Shown piece after piece: positions 26,419 to 35,262 of a DNA stretch of 64,000 nucleotides (position 1 is its first letter; each line of letters begins with the position of its first letter). The stretch spans positions 2,542,001 through 2,606,000 of the forward strand of contig NZ_CP125942.1 in NCBI RefSeq assembly GCF_039602135.1. Reading direction: 5' to 3'. The DNA is from Glutamicibacter sp. B1. GTDB taxonomy: Bacteria > Actinomycetota > Actinomycetes > Actinomycetales > Micrococcaceae. A model generated the notes under the pieces. It saw nothing but the letters and a program-made list of their open reading frames with translations. It searched no databases and was not told the DNA's origin. Position numbers and translations under genes: made by a program.

Positions 26419-28572
26419 ATGACTGAACCATCGTTGACCGCTATTCCACCGCGCGCCGTGCAGAGTCCGACTACTCGCAGCTTCCATGATGATGATTTCA
26501 TCGACAACTATGAGTGGCTCCGCGAAAAGTCCAGCCCTGAGGTGATCGACCACCTTAAAGCCGAGAATGAGTACACCGATGCAGTCACCTCCAACCAGCA
26601 ACCCTTGCGCGATGAACTTTTCAACGAGATCAAGAAACGTACCGTAGAGACCGATCTGTCGGTTCCAGTACGTCGCCGCGGCTGGTGGTATTTCACCCGT
26701 TCTGCCGAGGGCAAGCCCTACACGGTGCAGTGCCGAGTCAAAGCAAACGATTCCTCGGATCTGGTGGCCGATTGGACCCCACCGGTCATCGACCCGGAAC
26801 ACAGCTTGCCCGCCGAAGAAGTTTTGCTCGATGGCAATGCACTAGCCGAGGGCCAACCATTCTTCTCCCTGGGTGGCATGGCACTGAACGAAGAAGCGAA
26901 CCTGCTGGCCTACTGTGTGGACAACGCCGGCGACGAACGCTTCACCCTGTACATCAAGGATTTGAACACCGGGGAACTCTTGCCCGATGTCATTGAAGGC
27001 GTCTTTTATGGGCTTGCATTCTCCCCTGATTCCTCGACCGTTTTCTACACCGTCGTCGACGAGACCTGGCGCCCACATCAGATTCGCGCGCACCGCCTCG
27101 GTACCGATGCTTCCCAGGATCAACTGGTCTTTGAAGAAAACGACCCCGGAATGTGGTTGGGCTTCGAGCTGAGTCCGGACCGCAAAACTCTGATGATCTC
27201 CAGCGGCAACTCTGAATACTCAGAATCCAGCATGCTCGATCTGGTGGCGCAAGACGCTGAAGTAACCGTGTTGGTTCCCCGTACTTTGCGAGTGTTGCAC
27301 GGTATTGACCTCATGCCGGGTACCGATCAAGCGCTCATTACCCACGATTACCAGGCACCGAACAACATGGTTTCGCTGGCCTCCTTGGATCAGCTAGGGC
27401 AGCACACCACACCCGAACAGTGGCAGACCGTGGTGGCCCATGAAAACACCGTCAAGGTTGAAGGCACCGCGCTCAGCGGTTCCCACGTGATCCTTTCGGT
27501 CCGTCGAGACACCTGCGAACGCGTCCAGCTGCTACCACTTGAAGGGTTGGGCACGGAGCAACAGGCTTCGGTCATCGAGCCAGAGTTTGATGATGAGCTG
27601 TTCACCGCTTCACCTACCTTCGCTGAACCTGATGCACCACTGATCCGCATTAGCTACACCGCGGACTTCACGCCAGCTCGCGTCTACGACCTGTGGTTGG
27701 AAGATCAGTCATTGGTGCTACGCAAACAAACGCCAGTCAACGATTATGATGCGTCGAAGTACGTGTCCACCCGCGAATGGGCCACGGCCGCCGATGGCAC
27801 CAAGATTCCTCTGACCATCATGCGTCGTGCGGATCTGGATACCTCGGTGCCGCAGCCGGTCTTGATTTACGGATATGGTTCCTACGAAGCTTCAATGGAT
27901 CCGGGCTTCGGCATTCCTCGTTTGAGCGTGCTGGATCGTGGTGTGGTGTTTGTCATTGCGCATGTACGCGGTGGCGGCGAATTGGGTCGCGACTGGTACC
28001 TACAGGGCAAGAAGCTGCACAAGAAAAACACTTTCACCGATTTCATCGATTCCACCCGGTATTTGATTGACGCCGGATGGGCTGATCCACACCGCATTGT
28101 TGCTCTTGGCGGATCTGCCGGTGGACTACTGATGGGCGCCATCGCGAATATGGCACCGCAGCTGTACACCGCGATCATCGCCCAGGTTCCCTTCGTTGAC
28201 GCACTGACGTCAATCTTGGATCCAGAGCTTCCCCTGTCCGCCTTGGAATGGGAAGAATGGGGTAATCCGATTGAGAGCAAGGAAGTCTATGACTACATGA
28301 AGTCCTACTCTCCTTACGAGAATGTCACGGCCCAGGCCTACCCCAAGATCGCCGCGGTGACATCACTGAATGACACTCGCGTGCTCTACGTCGAGCCAGC
28401 CAAGTGGGTGGCCAAGCTGCGCGAAGTTGGAACCGGGGATGCACCGATTGTGCTCAAGACCGAGATGGATGGTGGCCACGGTGGAGCTTCGGGCCGCTAC
28501 GAATCGTGGAAGTCGCGGGCGTGGGATTACGCCTTTGCCCTAGATGCCTTGGGCTGCACCAAACTCATCTAG
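26419..28572 (+). CDS. ptrB: Oligopeptidase B-like S9 serine peptidase
   Basis: 717-residue cytosolic prolyl-oligopeptidase-family enzyme. It has an N-terminal beta-propeller (about 70-410) after the conserved DDDFIDNYEWLREKSSPEV. The catalytic alpha/beta-hydrolase domain has HVRGGGELGRDWY, nucleophile Ser in ALGGSAGGLLMGA, Asp in SLNDTRVLY and His in MDGGHGG. Oligopeptidase B cuts short peptides after basic residues. ATG at 26419 (MTEPSLTA) preceded by AGGG is preferred to an in-frame codon 31 residues earlier. It is divergent from the ABC operon and followed 21 bp later by the GNAT-GrpB gene. Confidence 0.9.
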   Translation: MTEPSLTAIPPRAVQSPTTRSFHDDDFIDNYEWLREKSSPEVIDHLKAENEYTDAVTSNQQPLRDELFNEIKKRTVETDLSVPVRRRGWWYFTRSAEGKPYTVQCRVKANDSSDLVADWTPPVIDPEHSLPAEEVLLDGNALAEGQPFFSLGGMALNEEANLLAYCVDNAGDERFTLYIKDLNTGELLPDVIEGVFYGLAFSPDSSTVFYTVVDETWRPHQIRAHRLGTDASQDQLVFEENDPGMWLGFELSPDRKTLMISSGNSEYSESSMLDLVAQDAEVTVLVPRTLRVLHGIDLMPGTDQALITHDYQAPNNMVSLASLDQLGQHTTPEQWQTVVAHENTVKVEGTALSGSHVILSVRRDTCERVQLLPLEGLGTEQQASVIEPEFDDELFTASPTFAEPDAPLIRISYTADFTPARVYDLWLEDQSLVLRKQTPVNDYDASKYVSTREWATAADGTKIPLTIMRRADLDTSVPQPVLIYGYGSYEASMDPGFGIPRLSVLDRGVVFVIAHVRGGGELGRDWYLQGKKLHKKNTFTDFIDSTRYLIDAGWADPHRIVALGGSAGGLLMGAIANMAPQLYTAIIAQVPFVDALTSILDPELPLSALEWEEWGNPIESKEVYDYMKSYSPYENVTAQAYPKIAAVTSLNDTRVLYVEPAKWVAKLREVGTGDAPIVLKTEMDGGHGGASGRYESWKSRAWDYAFALDALGCTKLI

Positions 28573-28593
28573 CCGAAAACAGGAGGAGCGGCC

Positions 28594-29607
28594 ATGCGCC
28601 ATATCAACATCAAGGACTATCGTAACGATCCGTCGGTACGCCAGTTATTGGTGCTGGCCGCCGATCCTGTGGGCGCACAAGGACTCGAAGACTTGCTCGA
28701 TGAATGTCAGAACCTTCAAGTGCTGGCTCATTTCACCGAGGATGAATCCATCACAGCCCTGGCCGCTTATCGGCCCAGCGACCGATATTCGCTCTGTCTG
28801 GAGTATCTAGCAGTACTTCCTGAATTCCAGCAGCGGGGTTTGGGACGAGCCGTGGTCGAAGAATTACGCACCGTGCACCACAAAAGCGTGTGGGCCACCA
28901 CGGACGATGATGCCATCGATTTTTATCGGTCTTTGGGTTGCGTCATCTCATCTGGCCCCGAAGATCCACGGTGGCCCGGAATTTCACGTTATCTGTGCAC
29001 TCTGCCCTATCTTCCACTGCTGACCAGTCAGCCGGACGAAGATCCCGAGTATGAGGCAGTTGGTGGTCAACTGATGCGGAGAAAAATTGTCCTTGAGGAT
29101 CCTTCTGAGAGCTGGCCACAGGAGTTCAACGTGCTCGCAGAAACGATCAGGGCTGCACTAGGCCCGGCCGCCATGGCCATCGAGCATACTGGTTCCACCT
29201 CAGTTCCAGGTCTTGCTGCCAAACCCATTATTGATATTGCCTTACTGGTACTAGATGCCAATGATGAAGCCAGCTACGTTCCCGCACTGGAAAAAGCGGG
29301 GCTAGTGTTTTGGCATCGCGAGCCCGGTTGGTATGCACATCGCATGTTCAAGCCACGGGCTGAGCATGATCGTATGGATGCCAATATCCATGTGTTTTCG
29401 GTTGGTAGCCCAGAATATCTACGCATGATGCTCTTTCGTGAGCATCTACGTACCGATGCTGTTGATCGAACGGCGTATGCCCGCGTCAAGCGTCAGGCGG
29501 CCGCTCAGTTATTACGTGAGCAGGGCGAAGATGGTCTCGTCATGGATTACAACCGGGTCAAGGAACCCTTCATTCTTCGGCTGCACGAAAAGCTCTTCCG
29601 CCACTAG
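28594..29607 (+). CDS. GNAT-GrpB two-domain protein
   Basis: 337 residues with two domains. Residues 1-145 read as a GNAT acetyltransferase, with the acetyl-CoA motif LEYLAVLPEFQQRGLGRAVV and a later DDDAIDFYRSLGC. Residues 165-335 match the GrpB (UPF0157) nucleotidyltransferase-like family: VLEDPSESWPQEF, then IEHTGSTSVPGLAAKPIIDI (the GSTSVPGL signature with nearby Asp), REPGWYAHRMF, NIHVFSVGSPE. GrpB domains are usually stand-alone and their reaction is unknown. The GGAGGAG ribosome site is strong. It may be co-transcribed with ptrB. Confidence 0.82.
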   Translation: MRHINIKDYRNDPSVRQLLVLAADPVGAQGLEDLLDECQNLQVLAHFTEDESITALAAYRPSDRYSLCLEYLAVLPEFQQRGLGRAVVEELRTVHHKSVWATTDDDAIDFYRSLGCVISSGPEDPRWPGISRYLCTLPYLPLLTSQPDEDPEYEAVGGQLMRRKIVLEDPSESWPQEFNVLAETIRAALGPAAMAIEHTGSTSVPGLAAKPIIDIALLVLDANDEASYVPALEKAGLVFWHREPGWYAHRMFKPRAEHDRMDANIHVFSVGSPEYLRMMLFREHLRTDAVDRTAYARVKRQAAAQLLREQGEDGLVMDYNRVKEPFILRLHEKLFRH

Positions 29608-29653
29608 TCTGCACTTCTTATTCGCAACAGAGCGTTGTTTAGCATTTCAAAAC

Positions 29654-29698
29654 TTGACTTAGCTCACATTATGTTATTACCTAATGATCGTTCGGTAA
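29654..29698 (+). promoter_or_regulatory. paaI promoter with PaaR-type operator
   Basis: TTGACT at 29654-29659 can act as -35. The 22-bp inverted repeat at 29677-29698 (halves TTACCTAATGA and TCGTTCGGTAA, 9 of 11 pairs symmetric) covers the expected -10 and ends 21 bp before the paaI start. It matches the sites upstream of paaA, paaZ and the thiolase gene. Confidence 0.7.
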
Positions 29699-29719
29699 AT
29701 AAATCGGCGAAGGACAATG

Positions 29720-30160
29720 ATGACCAAAGCACAAGTAGAAGAACCAGTACCGCACGCCATTCTCCGTAATGACTACGCCACCCAGTGGATGGGCATCAAT
29801 GTCATCGAAGTACGTGACGGGCACGCTGTCATCACCATGGAGCTGCGCCCCGAAATGCTCAACGGTTTCGGCATTGGACACGGCGGAATGATCTTCGCCC
29901 TCGCCGATACCGCCTTCGCGTTAAGTTGCAATCCAGTAGAAGGTTCCGAGCAGAACATCACCGTCGCCTCCGGCGCAGACATCAACTTCCTACGGCCGGC
30001 AATTCCAGGACGAACGCTCACCGCCACCGGTAAACGAGTCTCGCAACAAGGACGTAGCGGGGTTTATGACATTACCGTGACCCAAGAATCACCCGAGGGC
30101 ACCACCGAAGTCGTGGCTGAATTCCGCGGCCGATCCCGCACCGTTCCCAAGCCCCAGTAG
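29720..30160 (+). CDS. paaI: Hydroxyphenylacetyl-CoA thioesterase PaaI
   Basis: 146-residue hotdog-fold thioesterase. The helix GFGIGHGGMIFALADTAFALSCN carries the HGG and catalytic Asp of PaaI. PaaI hydrolyses dead-end or accumulated hydroxyphenylacetyl-CoA, freeing CoA. Two consecutive ATGs exist; the second (29720) is five bases after GAAGGA and is preferred. First gene of paaI-paaK-paaR. Confidence 0.92.
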   Translation: MTKAQVEEPVPHAILRNDYATQWMGINVIEVRDGHAVITMELRPEMLNGFGIGHGGMIFALADTAFALSCNPVEGSEQNITVASGADINFLRPAIPGRTLTATGKRVSQQGRSGVYDITVTQESPEGTTEVVAEFRGRSRTVPKPQ

Positions 30161-30198
30161 CGCCTACTCTTCAGTTCACTCCACACGAAAGTTTCACC

Positions 30199-31518
30199 AT
30201 GTCCCAGACTTCCAGCCGCGATTCCCTTCCTAATCCATTGGATCCCGAAGAGACCATGAGTCGTGATCAGATCGAAGCTATCCAGCTTGAACGGCTCAAG
30301 GAAACACTGAACCACGCCTACACCAACGTTCCGTATTACAAAGAAAAATACGACGCCGCTGGAGTTCATCCAGAGGACCTGAAGGAACTGGGCGATCTTG
30401 CGCTTTTCCCCTTCACCGATAAAGAAGACCTGCGCAAGAACTACCCCTTCGGAATGTTTGCTGTTCCCCAGCATGAAATCTCAAGGATCCACGCGTCTTC
30501 AGGGACTACCGGACAACCAACAGTCGTGGGCTATACCCAAAAGGATTTGGACGACTGGGCCAAGCTCGGGGCGCGGTGCCTTCGCCTATCTGGAGTGAAG
30601 CCAGGCTGGAAAGTTCACAATGCTTACGGTTACGGACTTTTCACGGGTGGCTTGGGCGCCCATGCTGCTGCCGAACGTTTGGGAGCCACGGTCATCCCCA
30701 TGTCCGGTGGCCAAACGGATAAGCAGATTTCACTGATCCAAGACTTCGCTCCGGATGCGATTCTGTGCACACCTACCTACCTGTTGACCATCGGAGATGC
30801 GATGCAGCGTAAGGGACTGGATCCGCGCAATACTTCGCTGAAGGTCGCAGTCCTTGGTGCTGAACCGTGGACCGAGGAAATGCGTCACGAGCTCGAAGAG
30901 ATGTTCAACATCGATGCCTGTGACATTTATGGTCTCTCAGAGGTCATGGGCCCAGGCGTTGCCGGTGAATCTAACGAACGCAAAGACGGTAGCCACATCT
31001 GGGAAGATCATTTCCGCCCAGAAATCATTGATGCCTTTGATTCCAGCAAGGTATTAGGCGACGGTGAACACGGAGAGCTGGTCTTTACCTCGTTGACCAA
31101 GCAGGCCCTGCCAATTATCCGTTACCGCACCCACGACCTGACTCGCCTTCTTCCCGGCAGTGTTCGACCGGGCCACCGCCGTATGGGACGTATTACCGGA
31201 CGCAGTGATGACATGATCATTCTGCGCGGAGTCAATCTCTTCCCGAGCCAGATTGAAGAACTCATCTTGAAGGTTCCAGGCCTCTCCCCTCACTTCCAGC
31301 TGATTCTCACGCGTCCAGACCGCATGGACCAGTTGGCAGTAAAAGTTGAGCGACGTTCGGATGCTACCGCTGAGCAGGCAGCACTTGCCGGCAAGGAATT
31401 GGCCAAACTGATCAAGATCCACATTGGTTCTTCCTGCGCCATCGATGTTGTAGAGCCAGAGTCTCTCGAACGTTCCATGGGTAAACTCAAGCGCATCTAT
31501 GACCTACGTAACCAGTAA
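30199..31518 (+). CDS. paaK: Phenylacetate-CoA ligase PaaK
   Basis: 439-residue ANL-family ligase activating phenylacetate with ATP and CoA, the first step of the pathway. The ATP-binding loop is IHASSGTTGQPTVVGYT at about 95, CTPTYLL and DIYGLSEVMGPGVA in the middle, then the hinge region TGRSDDMIILRGVNLFPSQIEE and a C-terminal catalytic Lys in ERSMGKLKR. Typical PaaK length. It follows paaI by 38 bp. Confidence 0.95.
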   Translation: MSQTSSRDSLPNPLDPEETMSRDQIEAIQLERLKETLNHAYTNVPYYKEKYDAAGVHPEDLKELGDLALFPFTDKEDLRKNYPFGMFAVPQHEISRIHASSGTTGQPTVVGYTQKDLDDWAKLGARCLRLSGVKPGWKVHNAYGYGLFTGGLGAHAAAERLGATVIPMSGGQTDKQISLIQDFAPDAILCTPTYLLTIGDAMQRKGLDPRNTSLKVAVLGAEPWTEEMRHELEEMFNIDACDIYGLSEVMGPGVAGESNERKDGSHIWEDHFRPEIIDAFDSSKVLGDGEHGELVFTSLTKQALPIIRYRTHDLTRLLPGSVRPGHRRMGRITGRSDDMIILRGVNLFPSQIEELILKVPGLSPHFQLILTRPDRMDQLAVKVERRSDATAEQAALAGKELAKLIKIHIGSSCAIDVVEPESLERSMGKLKRIYDLRNQ

Positions 31519-31550
31519 TATCCTCAGGGACATGGAATAATCGATTCATC

Positions 31551-32168
31551 ATGGACACAACCGACATTGCTAGTCGCCCAGTAAAACGCGGGCGCCCCGG
31601 GTACGATCAGGAAACCGTACTAAGAATTGCCGTCGAGGCTTTTAATGAATACGGCTACGACGCGACCTCAATGGGCAAGCTCGCCGACCGATTGGGCATT
31701 AGCAAGTCCGCGATTTATCACCATGTTCCTTCAAAAGAGGATTTGCTCCGCCTGGCCTTAGATGAGGCACTGTTTCCACTGGAAGCGGTCATCAGCGAAG
31801 TACGCACACACGCAGGTAGCGCCGATGAACGTTTGGAATTTTTCTTACGTTCGACCATCCGCATTCTGATCGACAAGCGCCCTTACGTGACCTTGTTGTT
31901 GCGCCTGCGCGGTAATACCGAGTTGGAACGCGATGCGTTGCAACGCCGTCGTGCAATGGACCGTCAGTTGGCGGAATTGGTCACTGCGGCGCAAAGCGAC
32001 GGCAAACTGCGAGACGACCTAGAACCGCGTTCCACCGCTCGTTTGCTGTTCGGCATGATCAACTCAGTGGTTGACTGGTATCGCGTTGATGGCCCGATCG
32101 AAGCTTCGTCGTTGGAAAACCAGGCGGTATCGCTACTCTTTGATGGTCTGCATACTGTAGCGAAGTAG
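31551..32168 (+). CDS. paaR: TetR-family regulator, probable PaaR
   Basis: 205-residue TetR-family protein. The N-terminal HTH is at about 20-60: VLRIAVEAFNEYGYDATSMG then LADRLGISKSAIYHHVPSKEDLL. An all-helical ligand domain follows. It is last in paaI-paaK-paaR, 32 bp after paaK, with only a weak ribosome site. TetR-type PaaR repressors sensing phenylacetyl-CoA are established in Corynebacterium and Thermus. The four matching inverted repeats in this window are its probable targets, including the one controlling its own operon. Confidence 0.88.
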   Translation: MDTTDIASRPVKRGRPGYDQETVLRIAVEAFNEYGYDATSMGKLADRLGISKSAIYHHVPSKEDLLRLALDEALFPLEAVISEVRTHAGSADERLEFFLRSTIRILIDKRPYVTLLLRLRGNTELERDALQRRRAMDRQLAELVTAAQSDGKLRDDLEPRSTARLLFGMINSVVDWYRVDGPIEASSLENQAVSLLFDGLHTVAK

Positions 32169-32188
32169 GAATTCTTACATAATCACTG

Positions 32189-32221
32189 ATGGGCCCTCTG
32201 TTCGTTGAACAGAGGGCCCAT
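32189..32221 (+). terminator. Terminator of paaI-paaK-paaR
   Basis: ATGGGCCCTCTGTTC-GTT-GAACAGAGGGCCCAT, perfect 15-bp arms, 20 bp after the paaR stop. Confidence 0.9.
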
Positions 32222-32359
32222 TGGTCTTCAACCGATAAATATCTAACGCCCTGTGGTACATGCAACCTTGGGGAATTCACGTACTCACAGGTTTCACCGC
32301 TAGCATCTAAGGGGTGCCTTTTGCACCTGTCGTTGCCAATCAATCGAGTGAAGAGCACC
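32222..32359 (+). promoter_or_regulatory. Possible structured 5' leader of the PnuC-like gene
   Basis: 138 bp between a strong terminator and the next gene. CCTGTG (32250-32255) can pair with CACAGG (32286-32291), and GGTGC-CTTTT-GCACC forms a hairpin at 32312-32326. No known riboswitch consensus (TPP, FMN, NAD-type, preQ1) fits by eye. A vitamin-related leader would be plausible for a PnuC-like gene, but this is speculative. Confidence 0.25.
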
Positions 32360-33100
32360 GTGGATTCCATCTTAGAAACCCTGTTCATGACTACTGCGGA
32401 CGGCAGTAGTTCCTACGTTCAGATCCTGCTGTCTGCCGCTAGCATGTTGTTAGTTTTCGTCTCCGCAATTTTGCTTGCGCATCGCAATGATCTGGGCTGG
32501 TGGACTCTAATCCTCTCGGTATTTGTCGGCCCGATGATCTCGGCCTTGCAGTACGATCTGATGGGTTTGATCTACGCGATCCCACTGTTGTTGCTCCCTA
32601 TTTTTGGGCTTTGGCGGTTCTCGCAGTTCAAACTTCGCGGCAAGTTCACCCGTGAGGTGACCAAAACATCTGTGACCCTATGGTCTGGAATCGGCATGGT
32701 CGTGGGTTTGATCTTGCTTGTCGCCCTTCGCTTTGGCCCATTCCTGTTCAACTCTGGTTTCCTCTCCGCAACGCCTGAAGTCTGGGTCATGTACTTTGCG
32801 GACGCAGCCATTTTTGCTTCCTTCGTCATGGTTGCCCGCGGCGTTCGCGAAGGCTGGTTGCTACTGGCTGTGGCTGCCATCGCCGATTTGGTGGTTTACT
32901 TCCTGATTTCACCAATGCTTGGCATGCTGGGCCTATATGTCTTTATTGCGTTATCCGCGCTCTACGGCTACTTCCTGTGGCGCAATTTGCCGGTGGCAGG
33001 AAGCGAAGTCGAAGGTGTAGAGCTGAGCGAGGAAGAGCTGGCACTGCAAAAAGCTAAGCAGGCAACCTTGGATAAGTTGAACACCAAAACCGAAAACTAA
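32360..33100 (+). CDS. PnuC-like integral membrane protein
   Basis: About 246 residues with seven predicted membrane segments and a charged C-terminal tail. Its two halves recall the PnuC vitamin/nucleoside transporter fold: MGLIYAIPLLLLPIFGLWRFSQF in the first half, and VREGWLLLAVAAIADLVVYF followed by LYVFIALSALYGYFLWRN in the second, where PnuC proteins carry a similar W...D...Y / GY..W pattern. The substrate is unknown and the family call is tentative. The start is uncertain: GTG at 32360 (AAGAG upstream), GTG at 32348 or ATG at 32387 are possible; codons further upstream overlap the paaR terminator. Confidence 0.6.
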   Translation: MDSILETLFMTTADGSSSYVQILLSAASMLLVFVSAILLAHRNDLGWWTLILSVFVGPMISALQYDLMGLIYAIPLLLLPIFGLWRFSQFKLRGKFTREVTKTSVTLWSGIGMVVGLILLVALRFGPFLFNSGFLSATPEVWVMYFADAAIFASFVMVARGVREGWLLLAVAAIADLVVYFLISPMLGMLGLYVFIALSALYGYFLWRNLPVAGSEVEGVELSEEELALQKAKQATLDKLNTKTEN

Positions 33101-33108
33101 TTCAGTGC

Positions 33109-33146
33109 AAAAAGTGTTCCCGACATTGTGCCGGGAACACTTTTTT
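33109..33146. terminator. Bidirectional terminator between PnuC-like gene and amylase
   Basis: AAAAAGTGTTCCCG pairs with CGGGAACACTTTTTT around a nine-base loop; A-tract on one side and T-tract on the other serve the two convergent genes. Confidence 0.88.
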
Positions 33147-33151
33147 GTTGC

Positions 33152-34936
33152 CTAGTTACGCCAGCTGTCAGCCAGCTTGAGAGAGCCGTCGGCTTTCACC
33201 GTGGCGGTGCGATTGCTTCCCGATTCCCACACGGTGTTGCCGCTTTGGTCACATTTGACGTACTTGTATTCAAATTGGGTGCCGGCCGGCAGATCAACCG
33301 TCCCAGTCCAACTGGGGTAATTCTTGGCAGATAACTGAACTGCCTTAGCTGGATTCCAACTTCCAAGTTCTGGCTGATTGCCAACGATGCGGATGTTCTG
33401 CCCCATGACGGTTTCAGCAGTCACTGCCACACTAACATCGGCTGAGCCTTCAGTCGGATCTGGGGTTTCCGTCCCACCACCGGTGCCATCGGAGAGAGCA
33501 CCGACGTGTAATGCAAGAGCACCGTAGGCTGGCAGGGTCGCGGTGAACTTTCCGTCGGCACCGACGGTTATAGTCTTTGAGCAATCCCCATCAGCAACCA
33601 CATCGCAATAGGTTCCTGCCGCCAGAGCGCTGGTGTATTCGTGGGTGGTGGCAGACCCAGTGTTATTAATGGCTACGAATCCCTTATTGCCTCGGCCGTA
33701 AGCGATTTGGTTGCTCCCGTCGTCCCACCAGTTACCAACCGCAGCGTCTCCCACAGCATTGTTGAATCCAACCATGCCGGTAATTTCGTCTTGGCGCTGC
33801 TCGCAGGTCCAGGATGAAGAATCGCAGTTTGCGTTTGGCACGGAAGCATCGCTCGCACCAGGTGCACCGGCTTCCTTGTCGGTGAAGGTGAACCCTGAGT
33901 ACACGGTGGGCGACCCATAAGGCCAGGAAAGCATAAAGACGTTGGCCAATAGGTACTTGGCACCCCATTTGTAGTTCATGGACTCGCCATTACGTTCGGT
34001 GTCGTGGTTGGTCACAAAGACGCCGGCACGGTCGCTGGTGAGTTTGCCATCACCGATGAAGCGTAAGTTGGCGATCTGCGCGTCAAAATCATGCTTGAGC
34101 TGGCGGGCATAGTCGAACTCATGAGAGTCACCACTGCCAAGATATTCGGTTTCTTGAATTGGTTCTCCGGACGCTCCGATGACTTCATGCACCCAGAAGA
34201 CGCCCGGGTTTTTCATCTTGGACTTGATGGCTTCGAGATCCGTTGCTGGAATGTGTTTTGAAGCATCGATGCGGAATCCTGAGACTCCGAGTGAAACGAG
34301 ATCATCCAGGTAATCGGCGATGTTCTGTTGAACGTAGCTGCTTGAGGTCTTGAGGTCCTGTAGGCCCACTAGGCGGCAGTTCTGCACCTGCCAACGGTCA
34401 GAGTAGTTGGAGATGTTGGTGCGGCAGTCATTGAAGTCTTGTGCCGAGTACTCTGGAAAATTGTCATCTGAGAAGGGCGATCCGGCGGTTCCTGTTCCCG
34501 ACTGTCCAGCACCGGTCATATGGTTGACCACCGCGTCAGCTATCACTTTGACCCCTGCATCATTGCAGCTTTTGACCATGGCAGAGAATTCTTCACGGTT
34601 ACCTAGCTTCGAATCAATTTTGTAGCTGACCGGTTGGTACGAGGTCCACCATGCTGTGCCGCGCAAATGCTCGGCCGGAGGGGAAACCTGCACATAGCCG
34701 TAACCTGCGGGGGCAATGGATGACTTGCACTCTTGCGCAACAGAATTCCAGTTCCACTGGAACAAATTGAGGATAACGTCTTTCCCGTCATTGGACGGGG
34801 TAGCAGCCTGGGCAGGTGCAGAGAACAGCGGGGCAGCAAGCAAAGCCAGGGAGGCTCCCAAAGCTGCGGCTGGTTTGGCAATCTTTGTACCTTTTCGTCG
34901 TTGTGTTGGGTTAGCACGCGATGACAAGAGTCCCAC
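33152..34936 (-). CDS. Secreted alpha-amylase with C-terminal starch-binding domain
   Basis: 594-residue GH13 amylase. A Sec signal ends at APAQA-A (about 44/45). The barrel carries conserved region I DAVVNH, nucleophile Asp in GFRIDASKHI, acid/base Glu in WVHEVIG and the third Asp in VTNHDTERNG. After a Thr/Pro linker (GGGTETPDPTEG) the last 95 residues are a CBM20: VGNQPELGSWNPAKAVQLS, GTQFEYKYVKCD, TVWESGSNRT. It hydrolyses starch outside the cell. The GTG start is seven bases after AGGAG. Upstream LacI/cre-like sites suggest sugar repression. The gene sits between two paa loci without functional link. Confidence 0.95.
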   Translation of the reverse strand: MGLLSSRANPTQRRKGTKIAKPAAALGASLALLAAPLFSAPAQAATPSNDGKDVILNLFQWNWNSVAQECKSSIAPAGYGYVQVSPPAEHLRGTAWWTSYQPVSYKIDSKLGNREEFSAMVKSCNDAGVKVIADAVVNHMTGAGQSGTGTAGSPFSDDNFPEYSAQDFNDCRTNISNYSDRWQVQNCRLVGLQDLKTSSSYVQQNIADYLDDLVSLGVSGFRIDASKHIPATDLEAIKSKMKNPGVFWVHEVIGASGEPIQETEYLGSGDSHEFDYARQLKHDFDAQIANLRFIGDGKLTSDRAGVFVTNHDTERNGESMNYKWGAKYLLANVFMLSWPYGSPTVYSGFTFTDKEAGAPGASDASVPNANCDSSSWTCEQRQDEITGMVGFNNAVGDAAVGNWWDDGSNQIAYGRGNKGFVAINNTGSATTHEYTSALAAGTYCDVVADGDCSKTITVGADGKFTATLPAYGALALHVGALSDGTGGGTETPDPTEGSADVSVAVTAETVMGQNIRIVGNQPELGSWNPAKAVQLSAKNYPSWTGTVDLPAGTQFEYKYVKCDQSGNTVWESGSNRTATVKADGSLKLADSWRN

Positions 34937-35216
34937 AGAAAAGCTCCTTCGATGTGATGATTGGGCTGCGATCGAACGACGCGACTGCGTCGATATCGCT
35001 CAACCACACGCTCCCCATCAACGTGTGACCTGCGACATAACTGTAAACGCTTTCCTAAGGTAAACCAACAAGTAAATTTCTGTAAATACCTTAAATGCGC
35101 GAATCTACACGCCTATATCAACGAAATAATTTTTCGGAATCTCAAAGAACACGTCAGAGATGGAAACGCTTCCACGATGTTTTGGAGAGAAAAATGCTGC
35201 TCTGAACATAAGAAAA
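34937..35216 (-). promoter_or_regulatory. Amylase upstream region with two LacI/cre-like operators
   Basis: This gene-free stretch, which with the adjacent paaZ terminator is the longest in the window, holds TGTAAACGCTTTCC (35042-35055) and TGGAAACGCTTCCA (35161-35174), both close to the TGWAANCGNTWNCA type of LacI-family/CcpA operator. They lie about 105 and 225 bp upstream of the amylase start. The regulator is presumably a MalR-like LacI protein encoded elsewhere. The remainder is AT-rich and shows no ORF I would call. Confidence 0.6.
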
Positions 35217-35246
35217 GGGTGGATACCGCATGCGCGGTATCCACCC
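35217..35246 (-). terminator. Terminator of paaZ
   Basis: GGGTGGATACCGC-ATGC-GCGGTATCCACCC, perfect 13-bp arms, 16 bp past the paaZ stop. Confidence 0.85.
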
Positions 35247-35262
35247 GTGAAAGGACTATCGA

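Noticed and set aside
32222..32359. TPP or other known riboswitch before the PnuC-like gene
   Set aside because: The CUGAGA and surrounding conserved TPP elements are absent, and no other class consensus fits; kept only as an unassigned structured leader.
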